From NCBI GenBank assembly GCA_021202275.1, contig JAJQDI010000010.1, positions 276,142 through 340,141 of the forward strand: 64,000 nt of DNA. Reading direction: 5' to 3'. Below, piece after piece: positions 1-9,657 of the stretch. The first letter of the stretch is position 1, and every line of letters begins with the position of its first letter. Origin of the DNA: Bacteroides sp. (GTDB lineage: Bacteria > Bacteroidota > Bacteroidia > Bacteroidales > Bacteroidaceae). Both the position numbers and the translations under genes were made by a program. The notes beneath the pieces are model-generated. The model worked only from the letters and a program-made list of their open reading frames with translations, was not told the origin of the DNA and ran no database searches.

Positions 1-1
1 G

Positions 2-283
2 GCTAAGGAGTGGTATACAAAGGAGTGGAAATTATTCAACGAGTGTACCATCCTCTACAAAGAACAGGGAAAATCCCACAGCCAACGCCCCGACCGGGTA
101 ATGACCCGCGAAGGAGAAGCCGTAGTGGTAGATTTCAGATTCGGGGAGCAGGAAGAAAATGACCGCACGAACATAGAGACCTATGTAGAATTGCTTGTAC
201 GCATGGGTTACCAGCACATTGCGGGCTACGTCTGGTATGTAGATAACCAGCAGATAGAGAAAATAAAAGAAATGAACCGCTAA
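2..283 (+). CDS. C-terminal end of AddA/UvrD-like helicase-nuclease (partial)
   Basis: The window opens inside this gene; about 94 codons to the stop at 281-283 are visible. The fragment carries RPDRVM and then VVVDFRFGEQ, which fits the acidic residue and D-x-R/K strand of a PD-(D/E)XK nuclease, followed by IETYVELLVRMGY and a GYVWYVD end. This is the usual C-terminus of UvrD-family helicases of the AddA/RecB type. The gene for an AddB-like nuclease starts 12 bases later, so the two probably form one DNA end-processing complex used in double-strand break repair. The helicase motifs lie outside the window. The call rests on the tail motif plus the neighbour. Confidence 0.75.
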   Translation, partial: AKEWYTKEWKLFNECTILYKEQGKSHSQRPDRVMTREGEAVVVDFRFGEQEENDRTNIETYVELLVRMGYQHIAGYVWYVDNQQIEKIKEMNR

Positions 284-295
284 AGACAAACACAC

Positions 296-3160
296 ATGGA
301 AACTTTCCTCAAACTGGTCGCAGGTGACCTCTTCTCTAAAAAGGGAACGGATCTTTCGGACGTAGCGGTTGTATTTCCCAACAAACGCGCAGGATTGTTC
401 TTCAACCGTTACCTCTCCGAATTGTCAGACAAGCCCATCTGGGCACCATCTTACCTGACCATCAGCGAACTGTTCCTGTCGCTCTCTCCCATTCGCGAGG
501 CCGATCCGATAAAATTGATCTGCGAACTCCACAAAGTATTCTATCAACAGACACAAAGCCAGGAATCACTGGACGATTTCTACTTCTGGGGCGAATTGCT
601 ATTGAAAGATTTTGATGATGTGGATAAGAACCGGATACCTGCGGACAAGCTATTCAGGAGTTTACAGGAGTTGAAAGAACTGGGCGATCCGGACGAACAC
701 CTGGAAAAGGAGCAAGAGGAGGCCATCCAACAGTTCTTCGACAATTTCTCTCTGGAAAAGCGCAGCCATATCAAAGAAAAATTCATCTCCCTCTGGGACA
801 AACTGGGAGCCATCTACCAGCAGTACCGGAAAAATCTGTTGCAGCAGGAGATCGGCTACGAAGGAATGATCCAGCGAATGGCCATAGATACACTGAATAC
901 AGAGAAACTGGAGGCAGAAACATATGTCTTTGTAGGATTCAATGCCCTCAACCGGGTAGAGTCCAGGCTTTTCCAGGCACTGCGCCAACAGGGAAAAGCA
1001 CTGTTCTACTGGGACTATGATATCTTCTATACACAAATGACCGAATCCCGGCACGAAGCAGGTATTTTTCTCAAACGCAACCTGAAAGAGTTTCCCAACG
1101 AACTGCCGGAAAAATGGTTCGACTCGTTGCGAAAACCGAAAAAGATCTCTTTCATCTCTTCCTCTACAGAAAATGCACAGGCCAGATACATGACCCAATG
1201 GGCAAAAGAGCTACAAAAAGGAAATGAGAATGAAAACGCCGTAGTATTGTGCAACGAGAATGTCCTTTTGCCTGTGTTGCACGCACTGCCCCAAGAGATA
1301 AAGAACATCAACCTGACCATGGGATTCCCCTTGTCACAGACTCCGATACACAGTTTTATAAACAGCATACTGGAACTACACATAGGGGGATATGACAGGA
1401 AAGCGGGATATTTCATTTATGAATATGTTCAGAAAGTCCTCCGACACCCCTATCTGCGCCAGTTATCCATTGCCGCTCTGTCGTTGGATCAGGAACTGAC
1501 ACGCACCAACCGGTTCTATCCTTATCCGTCGGAATTGAAAAAAGACAGGTTGCTGGAGATCCTCTTTACCCCTGTCTCCCATTCGGATAAATTGTGCCGC
1601 GTTTTATTGAAACTGATCCGTGAGATCACCCCTCTGTACCGGGAAAAAGAAGAGGAAAAACAGATATTCACCCAACTCTACAAAGAGTCTCTGTTCAAAG
1701 CATATACCCTCATCAACAGAATGCTGGGGCTGATAGAGAAAAAAGAACTATCGGTTATGCCCGAAACATTTAGCCGCCTGCTCAATCAGTTGCTGGGAAG
1801 TGCTTCTATTCCTTTCCGGGGAGAACCGGCGATAGGCATGCAGATCATGGGAGTACTGGAGACCCGTAATCTCGACTTCCGCAACCTCCTCATACTCTCA
1901 CTCAACGAAGGCACACTTCCCAAAAAAGGTGGAGATTCTTCCTTCATACCTTATTCCCTGCGACGCACCTTTGGTATGTCTACTGTAGAAGATCAGAATG
2001 CCATATACGCCTATTATTTCTACAGGATGATACAGCGTGCGGAACACATTTCCTTAGTATATCATACCGGATCGGATGGTATCAATAAAGGAGAAAGTTC
2101 GCGCTATATGTTGCAACTGTTGCTCGAATGGCCTCACGATATCCAACGCTACTACCTCCATGCGCCCATCAGCCTGCAAAGTACTCCCTATCTGACCGTC
2201 CGGAAAGATGCCACCATCCTCCGTCACCTGCATGAGACCTATGGTACGGAAAGAGAGAAGCCTGTGATCTTTTCTCCCTCCGCACTGAATACCTACCTGG
2301 ATTGCCGGATGAAGTTTTATTTCCGTTACGTAGCAGGATTGAGCGCACCACAGGAGGTAACCGCCGAGATAGATTCAGCAAAGTTCGGCACCATCTTCCA
2401 TAAAGCGGCTGAATGGCTCTACCAGGAATTGACTGTACGTGGCCCGGAAATCCGAAAAGAGGATATAGAACGTATGCTCAATGATGAGATCGGTCTCAGT
2501 AAACTGGTAGACAAAGCGTTCAAAAAAGAATTTTTCTTCTCTCCGGAAGAAGAAAAAGCAGTATATAACGGTATACAACTCATAAACTCCAAAGTGATCG
2601 TATTCTACCTGCGCCAATTGCTCCGCAACGACCTGATGTACGCACCCTTCGAGATGATAGCCATGGAAGAAAAGGTATCCGAGACCCTGACAGTCAAGAC
2701 CAGCAGCCGGGGAGAGATAAAACTGTGTATCGGAGGAACCATCGACAGAGTAGATCGCAAAGGAGATACCATACGCGTAGTAGATTACAAGACCGGAGGA
2801 AGCCCGAAATCTCCGGCGCATATCGGACAATTGTTCACTCCTGCCGAAAAAAGACCTGGATATGTGTTCCAGACATTCTTATACGCGGCCCTTATGACCC
2901 GGCAGCAGCCGACCCTTAAAGTAGCACCGGCTTTGCTCTACATACACAAAGCCGCCTCAGAAGAGTACTCACCGGTGATAGAGATCGGAGAAGCAAAGAA
3001 AAAAAGTCCTGTTACCGATTTCTCTCTGATAGAAAAAGACTTCCGCCAGTCATTAAGCCATCTTCTGGAAGAGATCTTCAACGAAGAAGAGGCATTCACA
3101 CAGACAGAGTTCCCGGCAATCTGCACCTATTGCGATTTCAAAGGGTTATGCAAAAAATAA
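296..3160 (+). CDS. AddB-like PD-(D/E)XK nuclease with predicted 4Fe-4S cluster
   Basis: A 954-residue protein, partner of the upstream AddA-like helicase, expected to process DNA double-strand ends for recombination. The N-terminus has VVFPNKRAGLF (about residues 25-35), typical of the Bacteroidetes branch. No clear Walker A is visible. The C-terminal third holds GTIDRVD (D817) and VVDYKTG (D830, K832), the nuclease active site. Four cysteines at 670, 943, 946 and 952 (one before the nuclease, then CxxCx5C at the very end) match the iron-sulfur staple known in AddB and Cas4. The start ATG lies 12 bases after the helicase stop, so the two genes are co-transcribed. Length and motif order look intact. 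Confidence 0.88.
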   Translation: METFLKLVAGDLFSKKGTDLSDVAVVFPNKRAGLFFNRYLSELSDKPIWAPSYLTISELFLSLSPIREADPIKLICELHKVFYQQTQSQESLDDFYFWGELLLKDFDDVDKNRIPADKLFRSLQELKELGDPDEHLEKEQEEAIQQFFDNFSLEKRSHIKEKFISLWDKLGAIYQQYRKNLLQQEIGYEGMIQRMAIDTLNTEKLEAETYVFVGFNALNRVESRLFQALRQQGKALFYWDYDIFYTQMTESRHEAGIFLKRNLKEFPNELPEKWFDSLRKPKKISFISSSTENAQARYMTQWAKELQKGNENENAVVLCNENVLLPVLHALPQEIKNINLTMGFPLSQTPIHSFINSILELHIGGYDRKAGYFIYEYVQKVLRHPYLRQLSIAALSLDQELTRTNRFYPYPSELKKDRLLEILFTPVSHSDKLCRVLLKLIREITPLYREKEEEKQIFTQLYKESLFKAYTLINRMLGLIEKKELSVMPETFSRLLNQLLGSASIPFRGEPAIGMQIMGVLETRNLDFRNLLILSLNEGTLPKKGGDSSFIPYSLRRTFGMSTVEDQNAIYAYYFYRMIQRAEHISLVYHTGSDGINKGESSRYMLQLLLEWPHDIQRYYLHAPISLQSTPYLTVRKDATILRHLHETYGTEREKPVIFSPSALNTYLDCRMKFYFRYVAGLSAPQEVTAEIDSAKFGTIFHKAAEWLYQELTVRGPEIRKEDIERMLNDEIGLSKLVDKAFKKEFFFSPEEEKAVYNGIQLINSKVIVFYLRQLLRNDLMYAPFEMIAMEEKVSETLTVKTSSRGEIKLCIGGTIDRVDRKGDTIRVVDYKTGGSPKSPAHIGQLFTPAEKRPGYVFQTFLYAALMTRQQPTLKVAPALLYIHKAASEEYSPVIEIGEAKKKSPVTDFSLIEKDFRQSLSHLLEEIFNEEEAFTQTEFPAICTYCDFKGLCKK

Positions 3161-3628
3161 GAGAAAACGAAAAAGTTCTGAACCAATAGTCGACAAAGTC
3201 AACTGAAGATCGACACAGGTAAAAATAAAGGATTCAAAAAAGAACAATGGAACCATCTTCTTGATGGATAAGATGGAAGTAGTCCTGAAATTCCGAACGT
3301 TCATTGCCACCCTTGCCAAAGGTGTCTGTAGAGAGCATGGTACCTCCGGCACTCATTTTCTGTGGATTTTAGATTCCGGGGTGATGTCGGATTTCGTTTC
3401 CCTTCATCCTCCTTACCCCGGGCAAATCTGTATCGTACTTTCCGGACTATAAACAGTTCCTGTGATATAAGAACGTGATCTCAATCGTAAAACCTCAACA
3501 TTCCCTGACAGGAACGATCAAAGAACAGATCATGACCAGGAAATAAATTTTATTCTGCAAAGTAACTTGTCTTTTCAGGAGTTTTCATATTTATCAGGAA
3601 TCCAGACAAACAACATTCAGAGGATCCC
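3161..3628. other. Intergenic region, convergent gene ends
   Basis: About 470 bases between the nuclease gene and the kinase remnant, both of which end here. I see no convincing gene. A 7-base inverted repeat (CCATCTT at 3253, AAGATGG at 3270) is weak and has no T-run. The minus strand has an open frame of 40 codons from ATG 3356 to TGA 3234 (beginning MSAGGTMLSTDTF) that reads like plausible protein but matches nothing I recognise. Confidence 0.4.
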
Positions 3629-4750
3629 TTAGTCTTTCAGAGGAATAGAGAAATAGAAAGTAGAACCTTCGTTCTTAACCGACTCGAACCAGAGTTTTCC
3701 TCCATTCTTCATCACAAAATCCTGGCACAAAAGTAGTCCCAGCCCGGATCCCTCTTCATTGTTGGTGCCGAACGTACTGTAATGGGTATCGGTATGAAGC
3801 AGTTTTTTCTGGTTCTCTTCATCTATACCACATCCATAGTCACGTACACTGACTACCGCATCATGTCCTTTCTTCTCTACACTGACAAGTACTTCACCGC
3901 CTTCGTTACTGAATTTGATCGCATTACTGATCAGATTTCTCACCACCGTTTTGATCATATCAATATCGGCGCATACCTGCAAAGACTCCGAAGCATTGAA
4001 CTTTATTTCTATTTTCTTCAGGCCGGCCACCATCGTAAAGATCTCGATCACTCCCTCTACCACCTCCGTGATATCGATATCCTGATAAACCACTTTCAGT
4101 TTACCGATCTAACTCTTTGTCCATTTCAATAAATTGTCCAGCAGCGCAAACACCTCTTCGGTAGTCCGATTGGCCATGACCAGCATCTCTGTCATCTCCG
4201 GACCGATCACCGTACTCTTCAGGTTAAGGATCAGCATATTCAACACCATTTTGATCGATCCCATCGGAGATCGCAGGTCATGTGCGATCACGGAATACAA
4301 TTTGTCACGTCCCATGATGGTCTTTCTCAACTCTTCCGTCTGAGCCAGAATGATCCTCTTGGCTGCCACCAGTGAAACCTGATGGGTGATACGAATGATC
4401 AGTTCTTCCTTGTTGAAAGGCTTGGATATAAAATCACTTCCACCCACCTGAAAACCTTTGACGATATCCGCGGTACTATTCAGAGCTGTCAGAAATATGA
4501 TAGGGATCTCAGCAGTTTCGGGTTTGCTTTTCAGTACCTGTGCCACATCAAAACCAGACATATCAGGCATCATCACATCCAACAGGATCAGATCCGGTTT
4601 CTCTTGCTCCACCGCGTCTAATCCTTGCTGGCCATTGTTTGCCGTGATAATCGTAAATCCTTCATTTTTAAGCAGGACTTTCAGCAATAATACGTTGGAC
4701 ATGACATCGTCCACGATAAGTAGTTTGTACTCCCAAGGATTGATTTCCAT
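3629..4750 (-). pseudogene. Response regulator-histidine kinase hybrid interrupted by an in-frame amber codon
   Basis: One reading frame of 373 codons encodes a receiver domain (acidic pair D14/D15, phospho-acceptor D58, T88, K110), a HisKA helix pair with H157 in SVIAHDLRSP, and an HATPase domain (N box NLISNAIKFS, G1 DYGCGID, G2 GSGLGLLL). Codon 214, at 4111-4109, is TAG. On both sides the frame continues as LLKWTKS-stop-IGKLKV. Related Bacteroidetes kinases normally have Gln here (W-x-[RK]-S-Q-x-G), so a single C-to-T change of CAG explains it. As read, the gene gives a 213-residue REC-HisKA protein without an ATPase domain; a GTG at 4093 could start a 154-residue ATPase fragment. It could be a recent null allele, a suppressed stop or a sequencing error. 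Confidence 0.85.
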
Positions 4751-4783
4751 AGTTCTGTTTTTTTTCTTTCTATAAATTACATG

Positions 4784-5719
4784 TTAAACCCGGTGTTCTC
4801 TGAAATACTCAATCATACGGATCAGTCCTTCTTCCAACTCTACGGTTGGCGACCAACGTAATTTTTCTTTTGCCCGTGTGATATCGGGCTGACGCTGTTT
4901 AGGATCATCGTGTGGCAAGGTTTTAAAAACGATCCTGGATTTTGAATGGGTCAGTTCGATCACCTTTTCTGCCAATTGCAATATAGAGAATTCGTTGGGA
5001 TTACCGATATTCACCGGACCGATAAAGTCATCTTCTGTCGCCATCATCCGGATCATGCCTTCGATCAGATCATTAATATACTGAAAACTACGTGTCTGTT
5101 TACCAGAGCCATATATCGTTATATCTTCATTTCTCAACGCTTGTACCACAAAGTTGGATACCACCCTTCCATCATTGGCCAGCATACGCGGACCGTATGT
5201 ATTGAATATACGGATCACTTTAATACGCACATTGTTCTGACGATGATAATCCATGAAAAGAGTTTCCGCGCAACGTTTTCCTTCATCGTAACAGGAACGG
5301 ATCCCTATGGGATTCACATTGCCCCAGTAACTTTCAGGCTGCGGATGGATCATAGGATCACCGTATACCTCACTGGTAGAAGCCTGAAGGATCTTAGCAT
5401 TTACCCTCATCGCCAGGCCCAGCATATTGATCGCTCCCATCACTGACGTTTTGATGGTCTGTATCGCATCGTACTGATAATGTACCGGAGAGGCCGGACA
5501 AGCCAGATTGTATATTTCATCCACTTCCGCACTGTACGGATAAGTGACATCGTGTCTGACAAATTCAAAATGATGATTGCCCATCAGATGAAGTATATTT
5601 TCCTTCGAACCGGTAAAAAGATTGTCCAGACAGATCACATCATGCCCGTCTTCGATCAACCTTGTACAAAGGTGTGAGCCGATAAATCCGGCTCCGCCAC
5701 TGACTAATATTCTTTTCAT
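4784..5719 (-). CDS. UDP-glucuronate decarboxylase (UDP-xylose synthase) family SDR
   Basis: A 311-residue cytosolic NAD-dependent extended SDR. It has the glycine-rich NAD site GGAGFIGSH (residues 8-16), a TSE triad position near 115-117, and the YxxxK pair Y144/K148. CPASPVHYQ (74-82) and TYGPRM are signatures of the UXS branch, which turns UDP-glucuronate into UDP-xylose for surface glycans. No other sugar-nucleotide gene lies next to it. A GDP-mannose or dTDP-glucose dehydratase is less likely because of CPASPVHYQ. The start ATG at 5719 follows a good promoter at 5775-5806. Confidence 0.88.
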   Translation of the reverse strand: MKRILVSGGAGFIGSHLCTRLIEDGHDVICLDNLFTGSKENILHLMGNHHFEFVRHDVTYPYSAEVDEIYNLACPASPVHYQYDAIQTIKTSVMGAINMLGLAMRVNAKILQASTSEVYGDPMIHPQPESYWGNVNPIGIRSCYDEGKRCAETLFMDYHRQNNVRIKVIRIFNTYGPRMLANDGRVVSNFVVQALRNEDITIYGSGKQTRSFQYINDLIEGMIRMMATEDDFIGPVNIGNPNEFSILQLAEKVIELTHSKSRIVFKTLPHDDPKQRQPDITRAKEKLRWSPTVELEEGLIRMIEYFREHRV

Positions 5720-5774
5720 TCCATTTTATTACTCGTTCGAATCTCTGAAATATTCCTTCCTGGTATTGACGGGA

Positions 5775-5806
5775 CAAAAATATAAGTTATGGACAAAATC
5801 TGCAAG
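5775..5806 (-). promoter_or_regulatory. Bacteroidetes-type promoter for the UDP-glucuronate decarboxylase gene
   Basis: On the minus strand the -7 box TATTTTTG (5782-5775) is preceded by CTTG (5806-5803) at a spacing of 20 bases, close to the TTTG-N19-21-TAnnTTTG consensus. It lies about 56 bases before the start codon. Confidence 0.55.
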
Positions 5807-5882
5807 TAATTTGTTACGTTTTTATCCATATCTTTTATTTAATGTCTCTATGAAAGATGAACAGCCTGACCAGCTATTTGGT

Positions 5883-6413
5883 TTATAACGGATCTACCGG
5901 AGGAGCAGTCATCTCCGGAATACTGAAATTATGATCAGAAAAAAGTTCGGCCAGCCCGGAGATCTGTTTCAGACGCAACAACTCGTCGCGGTCCATTCCG
6001 ATGTTCTTCATGATCCATTGATCCGACATACCTGCCCGGTCCAGCTCGGCCACAATGTGACACATAAGTTCAATGTTATGTGTGCCGCGGGCTCTGTTGT
6101 GCCGGATGGTGGAACTCATGCGGTTAGAGAGGTCTTTGTCTATAACCACCACAGGCAACATTCCATTTTCACGCTGGTATATTCTCTTGGATGTCTTAAG
6201 CACCGTGTACCTGTGAAACCCATCTACCAGAATATACAGATCCTTCTCTTTGTCGTAATAACACACACAAGGCATAGTAAAGCCGTCTTCCCAGATCGAC
6301 AATTCAAGCAGTCGCATCTCCGGAGGGGCTACTACATTCGGATTATAATCATTTGCAGTGACCTTTTCTATCGGCACCGCTATCACATTATATATCGGAC
6401 TTTTTTCCATCAT
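5883..6413 (-). CDS. ibrB: ParB-like (IbrB/YbdM family) protein
   Basis: A 176-residue protein with the N-terminal ParB/sulfiredoxin-fold domain: NDYNPN (residues 21-26) and VDGFHRYTVL (63-72), the latter standing where ParB proteins have their GExR-like nucleotide loop. A short helical part follows with AELDRAGMSDQWIMKNIGM, resembling the ParB helix-turn-helix. Its start overlaps the stop of the PP-loop gene by one base (TAATG), so translation is coupled. In Escherichia coli the pair ibrA-ibrB (paralogues ybdN-ybdM) has this gene order and activates eib prophage genes. The biochemical role is unknown. No plasmid partition genes (parA) are near, so this is not a segregation ParB. Confidence 0.82.
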   Translation of the reverse strand: MMEKSPIYNVIAVPIEKVTANDYNPNVVAPPEMRLLELSIWEDGFTMPCVCYYDKEKDLYILVDGFHRYTVLKTSKRIYQRENGMLPVVVIDKDLSNRMSSTIRHNRARGTHNIELMCHIVAELDRAGMSDQWIMKNIGMDRDELLRLKQISGLAELFSDHNFSIPEMTAPPVDPL

Positions 6414-7708
6414 TATAATAACAGGTCTTTATATTGTTCAAGTACTTTTTTCTTTCGATTCAATTCATCTTTGGTCATAGCAAATCCCATATACTTACAT
6501 ACATGGTCGTTCTTGAGTATACAGATACACATCCGTTTGTAGGTTGGGATCTCTTTGAACTCAGGAATATTGATATCATCCAGATATTCCATCCTGACCG
6601 GCTTCTTTGTAGTCTTATAGTTACTGCTGTTCATCACAGTGATAGGAATACCGGCATCTTTCAACTTCTGGATAGTATCATCGCTCAGACAGCCTCCTTT
6701 GTTTCTCCAGAAATCGATACTTACCATCAGTTTTTTCAGATAATTCCGCCGGGCAGGCTCCGGAAGTGTAGAAAGCAGAAACTGCATAAAGGTTTTCCAG
6801 GTATATCCTTTGGGCAATTTAATGGACTGCCATCCCATCGCATACGTACCTCCATAGATCCCGGTAAAGTTCACTCCGTTTACCCGTCCGATCATCCGTC
6901 CCCAGGTATCCGGATCAATGGCACGATAGAGCGAAAGGCTCTCCTGCGCCTCTGAAAGGAACGGGCTCGCCACACGTTGCCTCTCTAAATTCACCCCGGC
7001 CATGTAATACAGATCGTACAACTTGTTATAATCCCACTTGAATTTGCCATTGGCGATCCATACATCCGTCGTTTTCCAATCGTACAAAGGATACGCGTTG
7101 AATACGTCTGTTCCTATCTTGGAGGTCCACCGGTAGTTGTGATACATCTGGTATTTATGATTCTGATACACACTCCGCCAGCGATTGTAGCTCTCCTGAG
7201 TACGGATACCTATCAGGCAGCAGGTACGTACGGCATCCATCTTTTCGTGCAGCCAGTTGGCAAAATAGAACTGGAACTCATAATCCCACATCTCCGGAGT
7301 ATAGAAGTCAAAATCCTCTTTAGTCATACACCCTTCGGGCATGGGTCTCACCCACATATCTTTCTGGCTTTCGTCCCAGGGTCTCCAATAACTCTGGAAC
7401 ATCGAAGTACATGTAGAGACTTTGAATGGAATACATACCCTGTACACTTCCAGGATATCTTTGTTGTTCTCCAGCATCCGATCCACATAGTCCAGTGTTA
7501 CTTTATACTGTATTTCATAGTCCATATGGAAGATGATCAGTTTTTTCCGGATCTGATTTTTCCGCATATAATCTATACAAAGATTCAACAACACTCCACT
7601 GTCCTTACCTCCGGAAAAAGAAAGATAGATATTATCAAATTCATTAAATACAACTCGCAGCCTTTCCAGAGCCAACTCATACACATTCTTAGAAACAGTA
7701 TTACTCAT
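6413..7708 (-). CDS. ibrA: PP-loop ATPase of the PAPS-reductase-like DUF3440 family (IbrA/YbdN-like)
   Basis: A 431-residue protein with an N-terminal PP-loop SGGKDS at residues 32-37, then IFHMDYEIQY, LIGIRTQESYNRW and NAYPLYDWKTTDVW, followed by a C-terminal DUF3440 region (GVNFTGIYGGTYAMGW, YKRMCICILKNDHVCKYMGF). The order of motifs agrees with E. coli YbdN/IbrA as I remember it. PP-loop enzymes adenylate a substrate with ATP, often for sulfur or nitrogen transfer; the substrate here is unknown. No cys genes are nearby, so sulfate assimilation is unlikely. It overlaps the GNAT gene upstream by 8 bases and the ParB-like gene downstream by 1 base. Confidence 0.85.
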   Translation of the reverse strand: MSNTVSKNVYELALERLRVVFNEFDNIYLSFSGGKDSGVLLNLCIDYMRKNQIRKKLIIFHMDYEIQYKVTLDYVDRMLENNKDILEVYRVCIPFKVSTCTSMFQSYWRPWDESQKDMWVRPMPEGCMTKEDFDFYTPEMWDYEFQFYFANWLHEKMDAVRTCCLIGIRTQESYNRWRSVYQNHKYQMYHNYRWTSKIGTDVFNAYPLYDWKTTDVWIANGKFKWDYNKLYDLYYMAGVNLERQRVASPFLSEAQESLSLYRAIDPDTWGRMIGRVNGVNFTGIYGGTYAMGWQSIKLPKGYTWKTFMQFLLSTLPEPARRNYLKKLMVSIDFWRNKGGCLSDDTIQKLKDAGIPITVMNSSNYKTTKKPVRMEYLDDINIPEFKEIPTYKRMCICILKNDHVCKYMGFAMTKDELNRKKKVLEQYKDLLL

Positions 7709-8108
7709 TCGTCTTTAAGCATTTACGCATTTTTACATACAACTTCCACCTCTTCTCTACGACAAAACCATATTTCTGGAACAGGTTTTCATGCTCGGTA
7801 AAAGCTACAGCAACCAGGGGAACCTGTGAAGAAAAAAGGTCAATGGCTTTTACCAGCAGACTTTCCAGCACATCCTCCCTTTTTTGTGGTACATAATAAT
7901 TATTAATGATAAAATTCATGCTGCGCTTCTCTACCGGCATGAAACCAATTACCTTTTTTGCATCCGTAGCAACTAACCATTCGTAGTTCTGCGAGGTCTT
8001 AAAGGGATAATTATAGTTTTGTTTAAGTACTTCCGGGTCCATGACAAGAGGACCGACCAAAGAATAAAGTCTCTTTTCCGTTCCGTCGAGCTGTGTAATC
8101 AGTAGCAT
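7701..8108 (-). CDS. Small GNAT-like acetyltransferase heading the ibrAB operon
   Basis: A 135-residue protein with the outline of a compact GNAT fold: YYVPQKREDVLESLLVKAI in the position of the acetyl-CoA loop and helix, then VPLVAVAFTEHENLFQKYGF, and the usual C-terminal F-x-x-x-R-x-x-x-Y-x-K-M strand. The Q/RxxGxG/A acetyl-CoA motif is poor (QKREDV), so activity is uncertain. Its end overlaps the PP-loop gene by 8 bases, so the three genes form one transcription unit. It may supply an acyl group or be a regulatory partner; neither is shown by the sequence. Confidence 0.65.
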   Translation of the reverse strand: MLLITQLDGTEKRLYSLVGPLVMDPEVLKQNYNYPFKTSQNYEWLVATDAKKVIGFMPVEKRSMNFIINNYYVPQKREDVLESLLVKAIDLFSSQVPLVAVAFTEHENLFQKYGFVVEKRWKLYVKMRKCLKTNE

Positions 8109-8434
8109 GTATTATCTGTACATTAATGGTTGTTTTTTAAATTGACAAATTTAATTAAAAAAGCTGTCAGAAAGCAGAGGATTTGGGAAAAACTTAATAT
8201 TTATTGGGTAAAATTATATAATAAGTCACGCATGTACTTATTATCAAAAGGAATTAAATTCTCTTCCCGCTCCTACATCCGTATCTCAGATCGGAGGGGT
8301 AGTAAATCTTTATACCTGAACAAAGGAAAAGGTTATTTTTCTATCGCTATACACCTAACTCATCGAAATCAGAAACAGCTTATATCAGACCATATGCAGA
8401 AAAAGAACAGGATCACATACATCCTGTATGATTT
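8109..8434. other. A+T-rich intergenic region upstream of the ibr operon
   Basis: 326 bases, clearly richer in A and T than its surroundings. It contains the candidate promoter above. A plus-strand open frame beginning at 8130 runs on into the hydrolase gene antisense and looks like chance. I see no other element. Confidence 0.5.
8146..8153 (-). promoter_or_regulatory. Candidate -7 box for the GNAT-ibrA-ibrB operon
   Basis: TAAATTTG on the minus strand fits TAnnTTTG and lies 38 bases before the GNAT start. No good TTTG is found at the expected -33 distance. Confidence 0.35.
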
Positions 8435-9346
8435 CTATAAACTGCCCAGGAACTCCATTACCGCTTCATTAAACAGTTCCGGTTGCTCCATATTACACAT
8501 ATGTCCGCAATCGTCCAATACAATTTGTCTGCCCTGAGGTAAATAGTTCAGGATCTCGGGATTTTCCGAATAGCGGTTGTGTGGAGAACGCCCTTCGATC
8601 AGCAATACCGGAACTTCCGGGCATTTTTCCTGTAACTTCTCCCAGGCATCCAGACCCGCTATCACACGCACTTCTTTATGCAGAGGTTGCCAGACGTCCC
8701 AGGCTTCGATCATTTCCCAGAGAGGTTTTTCCATGCGCTGTTTGCGGGAACCTCCGGAGTTCATCAATCCTTCAAACCATTCCTTCTTCATCACATCCAC
8801 TCCCTTTTCTTTCAGAGCAGCGATCTCCCTGTCTCTGCGGGCAGATTCTTCCTCCCCCATCGGCTGGCTGGGTCCGGGAGTCTTTCTGATATTCCCGCAT
8901 GCCAGCACAGCTGACTTCATTCTTTCAGGAAACCATCCCAACATATCCGCTCCGACAAATCCCCCTAACGACAAACCTACAATATGCGCCTGTTCTATAT
9001 GCAGGGCATCCATCAGGCGCACCAGATCTTCTACATGTGTAAATGGATAATCTTCTGTCTGTGAAGAGGAGAGTCCATAACCGCGCAGGTCATAACGTAT
9101 CACCCTGTATTTCTCACGAAAAGCCTCTACCTGCTCGTCCCACATGCGATGATCCAGAGAATGTCCGTGAACAAGAATAACAGCTTCGCCTGTGCCGGCT
9201 TCTTCATACCACAACGAACCGTTTCCCACATCTATTCTTCCGGAGCGGACCGTTGCATCGCTTTCCTGCTTGCGGGTATGGCAACCGGAAAACAGCATAC
9301 AGCCCATCCATACAATAAAAACAGAGTAAAAGTGATATCTTCTCAT
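8435..9346 (-). CDS. Alpha/beta-hydrolase lipoprotein
   Basis: A 303-residue alpha/beta-hydrolase. From ATG 9346 the protein begins MRRYHFYSVFIVWMGCMLFSGC, a lipoprotein signal with the lipidated Cys at 22, so it should sit on a membrane facing the periplasm or outside. An upstream in-frame TTG at 9373 would only add nine residues before the signal. Oxyanion region LVHGHSLDHR (59-68), nucleophile S126 in GLSLGG and H282 in DDCGHMCN complete the catalytic set with an Asp between. The substrate is unknown; carboxylesterase or lactonase activity is typical of the family. It is transcribed alone. Confidence 0.8.
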   Translation of the reverse strand: MRRYHFYSVFIVWMGCMLFSGCHTRKQESDATVRSGRIDVGNGSLWYEEAGTGEAVILVHGHSLDHRMWDEQVEAFREKYRVIRYDLRGYGLSSSQTEDYPFTHVEDLVRLMDALHIEQAHIVGLSLGGFVGADMLGWFPERMKSAVLACGNIRKTPGPSQPMGEEESARRDREIAALKEKGVDVMKKEWFEGLMNSGGSRKQRMEKPLWEMIEAWDVWQPLHKEVRVIAGLDAWEKLQEKCPEVPVLLIEGRSPHNRYSENPEILNYLPQGRQIVLDDCGHMCNMEQPELFNEAVMEFLGSL

Positions 9347-9657
9347 ATAAATCTGAACTAAAAAGTTATTCAAACAGATCGGTAGTCAAGCTGCGTGAAA
9401 ACCCAAAAAGCAAGCAGAAAAGGCAAAAATAGAAAAAAGTTCTGAGAATTTACATAAAGTCTCAAAAGTCGTTCCTTATCCTCGACCATGGGATCGGTCG
9501 ATACGCCCATGAAAAGAAGAACTGGTTCTTTCAGACATGCATCCTCTTTAACCAAGGATGATTTTACACAATAAAACAGACTATTTATGTAGGTAAAGTC
9601 CATGATTTAACCGCAGTTTTGTCTTCTGAAAAACAAATCAGATAAATCATCCATTAT

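Noticed and set aside
1027..1416. Antisense open frames inside the AddB-like gene
   Set aside because: Shadows of a strong coding region on the plus strand.
5883..6413. Chromosome or plasmid partition ParB
   Set aside because: No ParA and no parS-like repeats; it is coupled to an IbrA-like PP-loop gene.
8130..8537. Plus-strand open frame of 135 codons
   Set aside because: A+T-rich, low-complexity product and its end is antisense to the hydrolase gene.
9370..9603. Open frame on the minus strand upstream of the hydrolase
   Set aside because: 77 residues, no known motif, runs into the hydrolase start region; looks like chance.
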